From the NCBI GenBank assembly GCA_030427245.1, contig JAUHXA010000054.1, forward strand, positions 1-50,545: a stretch of DNA of 50,545 nt, written 5' to 3'. Shown here one piece after another: positions 7,001-14,962 of this stretch. Both the position numbers and the translations under genes were made by a program. The notes beneath the pieces are model-generated. The model saw only the letters and a program-made list of their open reading frames with translations. It was not told where the DNA came from and ran no database searches. The stretch's first letter is position 1. Every line of letters starts with the position of its first letter. This DNA is from Bacteroidia bacterium. GTDB taxonomy: Bacteria; Bacteroidota; Bacteroidia; Chitinophagales; UBA2359.

Positions 7001-8614
7001 CGCATGAACACCTGTATTCCGAACCGAACCCTCCAATTTTTTGGCAGCACGAATCATTTGGGCAATGGGTTGATTTCCTTCTGCCAATTGGCGAAATTCA
7101 TTCGCTTTCTGCAATTCATCCGAATTCAGACTACTCTTCAATTTTTTGTCCACGTCTCCTTCCGCCAATACTTTTCCAAGACTTGCTTTGAGATTATCAG
7201 GAAAAGTTTTGGCGACTTTGTCGACTTCTGGTAGCGGGATGTTCATCACCCGTCCCACATCTCGAAGTGCAGATTTGGCTTTCATCGAACCATAGGTAAT
7301 GATTTGAGCTACTTGCTTTTGACCATATTTATCCACTACATAGTCAATCACTTTTTGCCGCCCTTCATCGTCAAAGTCAATATCAATATCGGGCATGGAT
7401 ACACGTTCTGGATTTAGAAAACGCTCAAAAAGTAGGTCGTATTTAATGGGGTCGACATTGGTAATTCCGATACAATAAGAAACTGCACTTCCTGCAGCCG
7501 AACCTCTACCTGGACCCACTGCTACGCCAATTTCTCTTGCAGTAGTCGTAAAATCCTGTACAATCAGGAAGTAACCAGGATAGCCAGTTCTCCGAATAGT
7601 TTCGAGTTCAAAATTGAGGCGTTCTTCAATTTCAGGAGTAATCGTTCCGTAGCGTTTTTTTGCACCTTCGTAGGTGAGATGTCTAAGGAAATCATCTTGG
7701 GTTTCAAAACCTTTTGGAATCGGGAAGGCGGGTAGTAGTACATCTCGTGCCAATTGAAGCGGCTCGATTTTGTCTAAAATTTCCATCGTAGTGTCCAAAC
7801 TCACAGGTACATCACTGAAGCGTTGCCCCATTTCTGCTTGTGTTTTGAAGTAAAAATCAGAGGAAGGGAATTTGAAGCGTTTGGTTTCCTCCAATAAGTT
7901 GCCCGTATTGACGCACAGTAAAATATCGTGTGATGCCGAATCTTCCTCTTCTACATAGTGACTGTCATTGGTTGCAATCACTTTGACATTGTACTTTTTC
8001 GCCAAGCGCAGCAAATGTTGATTGATGTCTTCTTGACTCACGCCTGACTCATCAATGTTTTCCAATCCATTGTGCCGTTGAATTTCGATATAGTAGTCCT
8101 CCCCAAAAATATCCAGCCACCATTTCAATGCGGCTTCTGCTTCTGCATGTTTTTTATGTAAAATCAATTGTGGAATTTCTGCACCGATACAGCAAGAAGT
8201 GGCTATGATGCCTTCATTGTATTGAAGGACAAGCTCTTTGTCAATCCGTGGATATTTACCATACATTCCTTCAATATAGCCGAGCGAACACAGTTTGACG
8301 AGATTGTGGTAACCGACTTGGTTTTTGGCGAGCATTAATTGGTGGTAACGCACATCTTTTTCGCCTTTGGCTCGGGAGAAAGCTTGTTTGTGGCGGTCTT
8401 TGACCATATAAAATTCACAACCGACAATGGGTTTGATGTTCCGTTTATTGGCTTCGGCTACAAATTTGAATGCGCCAAACATATTCCCATGGTCAGTCAA
8501 GGCAACTCCTTTTTGACCGTCTTTTACGGCTTTGTCCATCATTAGACCGATGTCGCTTGCGCCGTCGAGTAGAGAATATTGGGTGTGACAATGTAGGTGA
8601 CAAAATTCGGGCAT
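4001..8614 (-). CDS. dnaE: DNA polymerase III subunit alpha, interrupted by an in-frame intein
   Basis: Replicative polymerase catalytic subunit. The start is taken as the ATG at 8614 (MPEFCHLHCHTQYSLLDGA); an in-frame GTG three codons earlier is less likely. The PHP domain is at about 1-250 (HLHCHTQYS, TDHGNMFG, CEFYMV). The PolIII catalytic core carries PDIDIDFDDE with Asp409/Asp411 and the third carboxylate in MDFLGLKT (Asp581). The fingers motif TYGI-CVYQEQVM is split by an intein at residues 699-1054. The helix-hairpin-helix, OB-fold and C-terminal regions follow. The precursor is 1,537 aa, the spliced protein about 1,181 aa, which fits DnaE1. Two partial copies of its 3' end lie downstream, and Uma2 genes lie on both sides. 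Confidence 0.96.
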   Translation of the reverse strand: MPEFCHLHCHTQYSLLDGASDIGLMMDKAVKDGQKGVALTDHGNMFGAFKFVAEANKRNIKPIVGCEFYMVKDRHKQAFSRAKGEKDVRYHQLMLAKNQVGYHNLVKLCSLGYIEGMYGKYPRIDKELVLQYNEGIIATSCCIGAEIPQLILHKKHAEAEAALKWWLDIFGEDYYIEIQRHNGLENIDESGVSQEDINQHLLRLAKKYNVKVIATNDSHYVEEEDSASHDILLCVNTGNLLEETKRFKFPSSDFYFKTQAEMGQRFSDVPVSLDTTMEILDKIEPLQLARDVLLPAFPIPKGFETQDDFLRHLTYEGAKKRYGTITPEIEERLNFELETIRRTGYPGYFLIVQDFTTTAREIGVAVGPGRGSAAGSAVSYCIGITNVDPIKYDLLFERFLNPERVSMPDIDIDFDDEGRQKVIDYVVDKYGQKQVAQIITYGSMKAKSALRDVGRVMNIPLPEVDKVAKTFPDNLKASLGKVLAEGDVDKKLKSSLNSDELQKANEFRQLAEGNQPIAQMIRAAKKLEGSVRNTGVHACGVVITPDDVTKYVPVSMAKDNELYISQFDNSVAEDAGLLKMDFLGLKTLTIIKDAVQMIEENHGVKLDIDEVPLDDVKTYELFQRGETVGIFQYESAGMQKYMKELKPTTFNDLIAMNALYRPGPLEYIPNFINRKHGREEIVYDLDAMEEYLHETYGICVTGDTLVFNPKTGERTRLDEIADTSETFEVQGVDSDLNTKFAKVSYWVCNGKKEVLEVKLRNGSKVRLTPDHRVLTENGWREIGDLKVGDAIATPRKLEVVEGKDYDKTALKVLAEQQIIPEFVFSLKEELIAFFVGELWENGDFSDTSKIAYTTDSEKLAFDLQTLLLRLGITATIKEKSGTYQVIIANFKGQIHAKTPPLKGVRGDVRSGVENQLGVEFLRSSESINHNKPTNIKVSEESGQALTDLTIHEYIQLSANSNTLGDFNSQDSYRMTKKGNILSEKSLSFYNSCLDTSGNLVENINRSDIGQSSKEGQAIHWQEITSIEAVGKELVYDITVEDIHNFVGNNIILHNCVYQEQVMLLSQKLANFSKGEADVLRKAMGKKQKYVLDKMYPQFLEGGASNGHPKKILDKVWKDWEAFASYAFNKSHSTCYALVAFQTAYLKANYPAEFMAGVLSHNMKDIKKLNFFLSECNRMGLTCKSPDVNESNVKFAVNKKGEIRFAMAAVKGVGAAAVEDLIEERKKGGAFKDVFDIVKRVNLRTVNKKAFENLALAGAFDNFGLHRAQYFYEHNGEDANLIERIIRFGNQYQKQGSTPQMSLFGAAVLDQEVATPTVYDCEDWGLMERLKREREVTGIFLSGHPLDDYKMEVDFFCNATLDDIEKRPNSELSIGCIVMSAEHRLTKNGNGFGKFLVEDFNNAYELVLFGDDYVTFKNYFEEGRAVQIKGQYKNRGWGNNDRYEFKLSKVRLLATILEEEAKQITVSIPLDIIDNTFITRMQNLCHQHPGKLSLAINVIDRRNGYGKVELFSKSLKLDAKKEVFEKLKGFGEMRVKLN
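5453..6520 (-). other. DnaE intein, 356 residues, with degenerate homing-endonuclease region
   Basis: Intein Cys1 opens CVTGDTLVF (block A). Block B is GSKVRLTPDHRVLTENG, with the T-x-x-H pair at intein residues 70/73. Block F is VYDITVEDIHNFVG, and block G ends NIILHN with penultimate His and terminal Asn, followed by extein Cys. All splicing residues are therefore present and splicing should work. Residues 133-146 (IAFFVGELWENGDF) and the following DSEKLAFDLQTLLLRLGI look like one eroded LAGLIDADG motif and its trailing helix. No second motif is seen. Residues ~190-320 are low-complexity, palindrome-rich and unlike an endonuclease. It interrupts the conserved YGI/xYQEQVM site. Confidence 0.93.
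5844..5920. repeat. Palindromic repeats inserted inside the intein coding sequence
   Basis: GAACTCC-gta-GGAATTC (5844-5860) and CCCCCTT-CA-AAGGGGG (5905-5920) are short palindromes. They are translated as GVEFLRSSE and TPPLKGVRGD. Both peptides are typical of what Bacteroidota/cyanobacterial dispersed palindromic repeats give when they land in genes (recalled, not searched). They lie in the region where an endonuclease would be and keep the intein frame open. Confidence 0.65.
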
Positions 8615-8739
8615 GTTAATCACAGATTTTGCTGATGATACAGATGACGCTGATAATGAGTAGGGTCGACTGCTTATAAATTGATGATTGTTGTTGTTTT
8701 CGGAAAGCTAAGTTAGGGAATTTTTGAACGATTTTTCAC

Positions 8740-9345
8740 TCACAAATCCATCTTCTTCTGCACACCTCCCGAAAATTCAATGAAGGCATAAATGTCCTTC
8801 AAAGATATTTCGGCATCAATAGAATGAATTTGGATATTCTCTTCCAGACCTATCGCATGGGAAATGCGCCAAAGTTCTCTATCTTCCCAATAATATCCTT
8901 CTACAAAAGGTTGGTCTTGGTGGATTAGAATGTATTCTCGAAAGGAAGGGAGTGATTTGTAGAATCTGAATTTGTCACCTCTGTCGAAAGCGGCAGTACT
9001 TGTAGACAGCACTTCAATAACCAATTTGGGGTTTGTAATTATATCTTTTCTATTCAAATAATAATCAAGCTCTCCACAAACCATCATCGCATCAGGATAC
9101 ACACCTCTATTAACAGACTCAATGTATATTTTTAAATCACTATTGAAAGGACGACATTTTCCCTCTTTGTTTCGCAGTGCGTTTGCCAAACTTGCATAAA
9201 TATTTCCACTGATAGTGCTATGATTTGGAGTGCCTCCAGCCATAGCCCGAACAAAACCATCGTGGTATTCGTGTTTTCCTTCTGATTTTTCTTCCAGTTC
9301 CAAATACTCAGGGAAACTTATCTTTTTTAAAGCTAACTCATTCAT
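8740..9345 (-). CDS. Uma2 family (DUF820) putative nuclease-fold protein
   Basis: The start is set at ATG 9345 (MNELALKKISFPEYLELEEK); the longer frame begins at a TTG and overlaps the upstream gene. The protein has the Uma2 pattern: EGKHEYHDGFVRAMAGGTPNH, then YPDAMMVCGELDYY, ITNPKLVIEVLSTSTAAFDRG, FREYILIHQDQ and RELWRISHAIG. It is clearly paralogous to the protein at 1793-2407, sharing motif order and the ...ISLKDIY/VSLADIY ending, but is diverged. It lies 50 bp downstream of a FAD monooxygenase and 125 bp upstream of dnaE, all on the minus strand. Role unknown. Confidence 0.88.
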   Translation of the reverse strand: MNELALKKISFPEYLELEEKSEGKHEYHDGFVRAMAGGTPNHSTISGNIYASLANALRNKEGKCRPFNSDLKIYIESVNRGVYPDAMMVCGELDYYLNRKDIITNPKLVIEVLSTSTAAFDRGDKFRFYKSLPSFREYILIHQDQPFVEGYYWEDRELWRISHAIGLEENIQIHSIDAEISLKDIYAFIEFSGGVQKKMDL

Positions 9346-9395
9346 AATCCGTGAAATAAAATTTTGTTGTGATAAGCTAAGATAACAAAAAACCT

Positions 9396-10538
9396 TCAAT
9401 AATCAATGCTATAAACTGCCTCCATCTGCTTCTCTGCCAAACTCTGCGGCAATAATCGAAACATAAAATTTCGGATACCACGCCCATATTTGATGTGTGC
9501 CATGTCCCCAATTTGCTGAGAGGTATTCACAATTTTTTTCACCTTTTTGAAGCGCTTGTCTTGAAAGTGAGCAAATATTGAAGGAAAATCAGCATTTGGA
9601 TTTACTTCAAAACTTTTCATCAAAAAATAGGCATCTTCAACCGCCTGACCACCACCTTGACCCATATTGGGAGTCATTGCATGAGCCGCATCTCCAATTA
9701 GGCAAACTCTTCCTTCGTGCCATTTCGGAATCGGTTTGAAATCGTACATATCCGTTTTAACGATGTTTTCGAGAGGGGTAGTGGCCAAAATTGCAGGAAT
9801 AGGATAGGCGAAATTTTTGAACAAATTACTCAGGTGTGCTTTCCATTTTGACCTATCTTCATGTACATTTGGCGGACTTGTTTGAACGGCAAACCAATAG
9901 ACTTCTCGATTTCCAATAGCAGAAAATCCCAAACGAACTTGATTGCCCCAAGTTTCAATTGTGGCTTTTTGGTAGGAGGGAGGCAGGTCAAATTGGGTGA
10001 CTCCTCGCCAACATGTTTGACCCGAGTAGCGGTATTTTACATTGGGGAACAATTGTTTGCGCACATTGGAGTGAATACCATCTGCCCCAATTAAAAAGTC
10101 GGCTTCTGCACTGCTTCCATCTTTGAAGTGGGCTATTACACTGTTTTTTGTTTCCTCAAAAGATTGGAGCGCTTTTCCCAATTGTACGTTTTCGATGCCC
10201 AACTTTTCTAATAAAATGCGCTGCAATTTGGCTCGATGTATGGCGGTAATACTATGACCATACTTTTGCCGAATGTTTTGCATATTCGTGTCTTGAATCA
10301 CCTTCAAATTAGAGTCTGTAATCGCTACCTTTTCGAGGGGCATACCATGTGCTTCAATACGTTCTGCAAAACCCAATCTGTTAAAAACTTGCATGGCATT
10401 GGTCGCCATCCATATTCCTGCTCCTACGGTTTTAATTTCGGGAACGGCTTCGTAAACAGTGGTTTGAATGTCGATTTTTTGGAGGGCAATAGCAGTAGTT
10501 AGCCCTGCAATACCGCCTCCAATGATGAGTCCTTTCAT
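9396..10538 (-). CDS. FAD-dependent monooxygenase (PHBH/zeaxanthin-epoxidase-like), 380 aa
   Basis: N-terminal Rossmann motif GLIIGGGIAGLTTAIALQK (GxGxxG at 7-12) binds FAD. FLIGADGIHSNVR near residue 148 is the DG motif of flavoprotein monooxygenases, and VCLIGDAAHAMTPNMGQGG at about 278-296 is the GD motif contacting the ribityl chain. Length and motif spacing match class A flavin monooxygenases such as salicylate hydroxylase-like or zeaxanthin epoxidase-like enzymes, which use NAD(P)H and O2 to hydroxylate or epoxidise a substrate. The substrate cannot be deduced. It follows the NTF2-like gene by 14 bp, so the two are probably one operon; the NTF2-like protein may be an accessory binding protein. 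Confidence 0.9.
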   Translation of the reverse strand: MKGLIIGGGIAGLTTAIALQKIDIQTTVYEAVPEIKTVGAGIWMATNAMQVFNRLGFAERIEAHGMPLEKVAITDSNLKVIQDTNMQNIRQKYGHSITAIHRAKLQRILLEKLGIENVQLGKALQSFEETKNSVIAHFKDGSSAEADFLIGADGIHSNVRKQLFPNVKYRYSGQTCWRGVTQFDLPPSYQKATIETWGNQVRLGFSAIGNREVYWFAVQTSPPNVHEDRSKWKAHLSNLFKNFAYPIPAILATTPLENIVKTDMYDFKPIPKWHEGRVCLIGDAAHAMTPNMGQGGGQAVEDAYFLMKSFEVNPNADFPSIFAHFQDKRFKKVKKIVNTSQQIGDMAHIKYGRGIRNFMFRLLPQSLAEKQMEAVYSIDY

Positions 10539-10552
10539 GTTATTATACAGAT

Positions 10553-10918
10553 TTATCCCATCACCGCCTTTCTAAACTCAGCCGTGTCAAAATATACCCG
10601 CAAAGATTGAATCAATCCATCTTTGATTTCGTACCATTCGCTGACCTCCAAAGTAAGCGTTTCCCCTGAAGGAACGGCAACGGTTGTCGAAATTTGGGTA
10701 ATGATATAATCCTCCGTTTCAACGACTTTGTACAGAGTGCTATCGGTAATAGAGCTGAAAAAAGGAGTATTCACTTCAATAAAAAGCGACTTTCCTTCTA
10801 CTTGTGCCAATGGCCCGATTAGATTTACCTCTTCTGCAAGGAGTTCCTTCCAAGCATCTGTTTTGGCTAACATACTGGCTCTAAAGGCTTCAAAAACTTG
10901 TAGTGGTGAATGTGCCAT
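10553..10918 (-). CDS. NTF2-like / SnoaL-type protein, 121 aa
   Basis: MAHSPLQVFEAFRASMLAKT opens a small alpha+beta cone: a helix, then LLAEEVNLIGPLAQVEGK, strands containing EDYIITQISTTVAVPSGETL and SEWYEIKDGLIQSLRVYFD. The YEIKDGLI...VYFD pattern is characteristic of SnoaL-like polyketide-cyclase/NTF2 proteins. These often act as small-ligand isomerases or binding proteins. It is first in a likely two-gene operon with the FAD monooxygenase. A TATATTTG -7-like box on the minus strand (10947-10954) lies about 30 nt upstream of the ATG; the -35 side is poor. Confidence 0.82.
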   Translation of the reverse strand: MAHSPLQVFEAFRASMLAKTDAWKELLAEEVNLIGPLAQVEGKSLFIEVNTPFFSSITDSTLYKVVETEDYIITQISTTVAVPSGETLTLEVSEWYEIKDGLIQSLRVYFDTAEFRKAVMG

Positions 10919-11165
10919 ATTTTCTTATATGTTTATTTGATTTCGACAAATATACTTCATTTTCTTTTCAATTTAAAAATACATTTTCCCAAAAAAACGA
11001 ACTTTTTGCTGAAAATAATAGTTTATTAGACGTAAATTTACTATAATTATTCATTTTGGATTTTGAGAATAGGAGATAAAACCAAAAAGGTAAAATGTTT
11101 GATAATAAATCCTTTATTTTGTGTTTTTCCTATTTCGTTCAAGGTCTAAATATTTTCATTATCCA

Positions 11166-13631
11166 ATGACCAAAACCCTCGCCCACATCATTCTTCCTCT
11201 TGCTATTCCCCTCAAATATTCATACGAAGTCACCGACGAATGGAAAGACAAGATAGCCGTCGGCAAACGGGTCGAAGTGCAGTTTGGGGTGAAGCGAATC
11301 TACGCAGGAATGGTGAAGGAAATTTACGAAAAAGAAATGGAAGAAGGTGATTATGAACCCAAACCCATTTTGAATGTCTTGGATGATGAACCCATTTTGA
11401 CTCCCAAACAAATTGTGTTTTGGGATTGGTTGTCAGAGTACTATATGTGTACGGAAGGGGAAGTGATGTTCAATGCCCTGCCTTCGGGCTTCAAATTGTC
11501 GAGTGAAACCAAGCTCGTACTCAATCCCAATTTTGACCAAGATTTTTCACTTTTAGACGACAGAGAATACCTCATTGCAGAAGCTTTGACCAATCAAGAA
11601 GAAGTCACGATTGAAGATGTCCAAGATATTTTGGAGCTGAAAAACGTTTTCTACATCGTCAAATCTTTGATTGAGAAAAGCGTCATTATCGCTAAAGAGG
11701 AATTGCAGCACAAGTACAAACCCAAAACCAAAACCTGTATTCGTCTATCCGAAACCTATAAAGACGAAAGTACATTGGAGGCATTTTTTGAAGAAATTAG
11801 TCGGGCCTACAAGCAGCAAGCCATTATCATGTCTTACATTCAGTTGAGCAATGAGAAGGAGAAGCAAGACTTGTTTGACAAAAAAACGGTGCTGACCAAA
11901 GCCAATGCGAGCAGCGCACAACTGAAAGCCTTGATTGACAAAGGTGTATTTGAAGCCGTAGAAGTTGAGGTGAGTCGCCTGCAAGATGATTTTGAAGGAG
12001 AAACTTTGAACTACGAACTGTCTGTTCACCAAGAAGAAGCCTATCGCCAACTCAAAGCAGGTTTTGAGGAAAAGAATGTGGCATTGCTGCATGGCATTAC
12101 TTCAAGTGGCAAAACGCAGGTCTATATCAAAATCATGCAGGAAGTCGTGGCAGAAGGTCGGCAGGTCTTGTTTTTGATGCCCGAAATTGCGCTGACATCC
12201 CAAATGATTTCCCGATTACGCAAGGTGTTTGGTAGTGAAATCGGGATTTATCACTCCAAATTCAACTTTCAGGAGCGCATCGAAATTTGGCAGAAGGTTT
12301 TGCGAAATGAGTACAAGGTCGTTGTCGGTGCAAGGTCTTCTATGTTTCTACCATTTGCGGATTTGGGGCTGGTGATTGTGGACGAAGAGCACGACCATTC
12401 CTTCAAACAATATGATCCGAATCCTCGCTATCACGCACGAGATGCTTCCATTTATTTAGCGCATTTGTATGGTGCCAAAACCATTTTGGGTTCTGCTACG
12501 CCCTCGATAGAAAGTTATTACAATGCTGCTATCCTCAAAAAATACGTGTTGGTAGAAATGACCGAGCGTTTTGGAGGAGTTGAACCGCCCAAGATTGTGA
12601 TTGTGAATGTGAGTGAAGCGATGCGCCAAAAAGAAATGAAGTCTCACTTTACCAGTCTGTTAATCAATGAAATCAAACGGGTACTCAAAAACAACGAACA
12701 GGTAATTCTCTTTCAGAATAGACGAGGATATTCACCCTATCATATATGTCATGACTGCGGTTGGATTCCAAAATGCCATCAATGTGATGTGAGTCTGACC
12801 TACCACAAATACGCCAATCACCTCAAATGTCACTATTGCGGCTACACCCGACAACTGGTTTCTAAATGTGATGCTTGCGGCAGTACACATTTGAAAATCA
12901 AGGGCTTTGGAACGGAAAAGATTGAAGACGAACTGCAATTGCAGCTTCCCGAAACCAAAATCGGACGTTTGGACTTGGAGACTGCTCGCACCAAACATGG
13001 TTCTGAACGGATTATCAACAGTTTTCAAGAGGGCAAGGTGAAAATTTTGGTGGGAACGCAGATGGTGACGAAAGGCTTGGACTTTGACAATGTGAGTATT
13101 GTGGGAATTGTGAGCGCCGACCATTTGCTGAATTTTCCAGATTTTCGGGCGACAGAGCGAGCCTTTCAGTTGATGCTGCAAGTGAGTGGACGAGCTGGGC
13201 GACGTAAGAAGCAGGGTAAGGTTTTGATTCAAGCCTTGAATCCCAATCACCCGACTTTGAAGTTTGTCCTCTACCACGATTACCTCAATTTCTTCAAAAC
13301 CGAACTGCACGACCGCAATCGCTATCGTTATCCGCCTTATGTGCGTATGATTCGACTGACAGTCAAGCACAAAGACAAGGACAAAATCAACGAAGCTGCT
13401 AATTTGCTTGCTCGATACCTAAAGGAAGGACTGCCCAAAATGATTTTGGGGCCAACTGTTCCACCTGTGTCTCGGATTCGGTTGTATTATCTTCGTCACA
13501 TCATCGTCAAGCTTCCAAGAGACAACAAAGTGGTGTATTACAAGGAGTACATTCACCAAACGATTGCAAATATGAAGTTGGATAAGCGGTTTAAGTCGGT
13601 GGTAGTGCAGACGGATGTGGATCCGTACTAG
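11166..13631 (+). CDS. priA: Primosomal replication restart helicase PriA
   Basis: The start is set at ATG 11166 (MTKTLAHIILPLAIPLKYSY), where homologous proteins begin; the open frame extends 15 codons further upstream. The N-terminal 3'-end-binding domain is followed by a superfamily-2 helicase: Walker A GITSSGKT near residue 313, DEEH at about 406-409, and GSATPS. It also has the PriA zinc-binding insert with paired CxxC motifs (CHDCGWIPKCHQCDVS, CHYCGY, CDACGS) at about 530-580. At 821 aa it has the usual length. PriA recognises stalled forks and reloads the replisome. Divergent from the NTF2-like gene. Confidence 0.96.
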   Translation: MTKTLAHIILPLAIPLKYSYEVTDEWKDKIAVGKRVEVQFGVKRIYAGMVKEIYEKEMEEGDYEPKPILNVLDDEPILTPKQIVFWDWLSEYYMCTEGEVMFNALPSGFKLSSETKLVLNPNFDQDFSLLDDREYLIAEALTNQEEVTIEDVQDILELKNVFYIVKSLIEKSVIIAKEELQHKYKPKTKTCIRLSETYKDESTLEAFFEEISRAYKQQAIIMSYIQLSNEKEKQDLFDKKTVLTKANASSAQLKALIDKGVFEAVEVEVSRLQDDFEGETLNYELSVHQEEAYRQLKAGFEEKNVALLHGITSSGKTQVYIKIMQEVVAEGRQVLFLMPEIALTSQMISRLRKVFGSEIGIYHSKFNFQERIEIWQKVLRNEYKVVVGARSSMFLPFADLGLVIVDEEHDHSFKQYDPNPRYHARDASIYLAHLYGAKTILGSATPSIESYYNAAILKKYVLVEMTERFGGVEPPKIVIVNVSEAMRQKEMKSHFTSLLINEIKRVLKNNEQVILFQNRRGYSPYHICHDCGWIPKCHQCDVSLTYHKYANHLKCHYCGYTRQLVSKCDACGSTHLKIKGFGTEKIEDELQLQLPETKIGRLDLETARTKHGSERIINSFQEGKVKILVGTQMVTKGLDFDNVSIVGIVSADHLLNFPDFRATERAFQLMLQVSGRAGRRKKQGKVLIQALNPNHPTLKFVLYHDYLNFFKTELHDRNRYRYPPYVRMIRLTVKHKDKDKINEAANLLARYLKEGLPKMILGPTVPPVSRIRLYYLRHIIVKLPRDNKVVYYKEYIHQTIANMKLDKRFKSVVVQTDVDPY

Positions 13632-13666
13632 TTTTAAAGTCAGAAATCAAATATCCAACTTCTATC

Positions 13667-13685
13667 ATTGCATACCATATGCAAT
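13667..13685. repeat. Perfect 8-bp palindrome downstream of priA
   Basis: ATTGCATA-CCA-TATGCAAT. It lies 36 bp after the priA stop and about 90 bp before the next ATG. It may be an operator for the downstream gene or a weak hairpin. No T-run follows, so terminator function is unlikely. A TACTTTTG -7-like box (13723-13730) lies between it and the gene. Confidence 0.45.
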
Positions 13686-13775
13686 AAATATAAAATCATT
13701 AAAAACTGAATAACCTTTTTCCTACTTTTGTTGTTACAAAGTCACTTAAAAAATAAAGACATACTTACAATCTCA

Positions 13776-14849
13776 ATGCAATTATCCAAAACTCCTCTCA
13801 GCATTCGCAAAGAACGAGAATTAGCAACTCTGAAAAAGCGACTCAAAAAAACACGTACCCAACTCAAGCGCAACACTACCATGCTTGCTAACTTGCAAGA
13901 AAACATCACCAAATTGCAGCAATCTGTTGCCAACGGAATGATGGAGAAGCAAGAAGAAATGAAGGCCATTAAGGAAGAAATTCTGGCATTGTTGAAAAAA
14001 ATCATGGCTTCCAAAAAAGTAGATGAAGAAAGCAAAGAACAAGCAAAGGAATTTTATGATGAGTTGAGCGGATTGGATGATGGAAATCCCGATATGGAGG
14101 ACTTCAACGAAGAAGATTTTGAGGAAAATGGAGGAAGAGGTGGACGTTTTGCATTCTTTGAGCAATTCAGAGTCGAACCACCCAAAGCCGAACAACGCAG
14201 CATCCGCAAGGTATTTATCAAATTGGCGGCAAGGTTTCACCCCGACAAAGCGGCAACTCCCAAAGAAGCTGAATTTTTCCACAAACTCATGCAGCAAATC
14301 AATACGGCTTATGAACGCAACGACATCATGACTTTGCTGGATTTTGAAGCCAAATATGCCAGCTATGAAGCTGATAACAAAACTGAAGTAAGCAATGGGA
14401 TTGACGAATCAGCGATTGTAAGTTTGCTCGATCAAGAGATTGAAAAAACAGCGATAGAGTTGGATCTATTAGAGGGACAGTTGGTGCGAGTCAAGTCGGA
14501 GGTGAAAGATTTGAGGGCTTCGGATGCGGGGGAAATGCACCGAGAGGCAAAACGCGTGAAAAAATACGGCGGTGATTTTGTGGAGAGTATGAAAGAAGAG
14601 CTGGAAAATGCTGTCCAACAAATGTTGGCCATTAAAGGGGTAATGGAAGAATTGTTGAAAACTGGGACACTTACCAACGAAATGTTGATGAAGGCAGGCT
14701 TGATTTCGCCTTTAGAAATGATGTTTAGTGGTATGTATGACGAAGAAGATGAAGATTACGATGAGGAGGAAGATGAAGATATTGACCTTTTCGGTGATCT
14801 AAGTGCCAAAGACCTTGAAAAAGCCATTAAAAGTATGTTTGGTTTATAA
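13776..14849 (+). CDS. Coiled-coil protein with internal J-domain-like segment, 357 aa
   Basis: The start is set at ATG 13776 (MQLSKTPLSIRKERE). Residues 10-95 are a strongly charged heptad-like coiled coil. Residues ~138-195 read RSIRKVFIKLAARFHPDKAA then FHKLMQQINTAYERNDIMTLL, a J-domain with the HPD motif at about 155-157. Two further coiled-coil stretches and a very acidic stretch (EDEDYDEEEDEDIDLFGD) close the protein. J-domains recruit and stimulate DnaK/Hsp70, so this may be a dedicated co-chaperone, but the client is unknown. No membrane segment or signal peptide. Possible promoter at 13723-13730. Confidence 0.75.
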   Translation: MQLSKTPLSIRKERELATLKKRLKKTRTQLKRNTTMLANLQENITKLQQSVANGMMEKQEEMKAIKEEILALLKKIMASKKVDEESKEQAKEFYDELSGLDDGNPDMEDFNEEDFEENGGRGGRFAFFEQFRVEPPKAEQRSIRKVFIKLAARFHPDKAATPKEAEFFHKLMQQINTAYERNDIMTLLDFEAKYASYEADNKTEVSNGIDESAIVSLLDQEIEKTAIELDLLEGQLVRVKSEVKDLRASDAGEMHREAKRVKKYGGDFVESMKEELENAVQQMLAIKGVMEELLKTGTLTNEMLMKAGLISPLEMMFSGMYDEEDEDYDEEEDEDIDLFGDLSAKDLEKAIKSMFGL

Positions 14850-14907
14850 GTTGGTGAATTTTTTCGTTACCATTAATCAATAAATCACAAGTCGAATATC
14901 ATTAAGC

Positions 14908-14944
14908 ATAAATCATACATCCACCTGCGGGATGCATGATTTAT
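14908..14944. terminator. Long hairpin between convergent genes
   Basis: ATAAATCATACATCC (14908-14922) pairs with GGGATGCATGATTTAT (14929-14944) around a 6-nt loop, with about one bulge. It sits between the convergent J-domain gene and TonB receptor gene. It could end transcription from either side, though there is no clear T-run. It may equally be a REP-like palindrome. Confidence 0.5.
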
Positions 14945-14962
14945 GATTATTAGATTTCTTGC

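Noticed and set aside
8618-8657. Bacteroidota dispersed repeat (CACAGATTTTGCTGATGATA type) upstream of dnaE
   Set aside because: It looks familiar as a dispersed repeat, but only one copy is in the window and there is no clear internal symmetry, so it was not listed as a feature.
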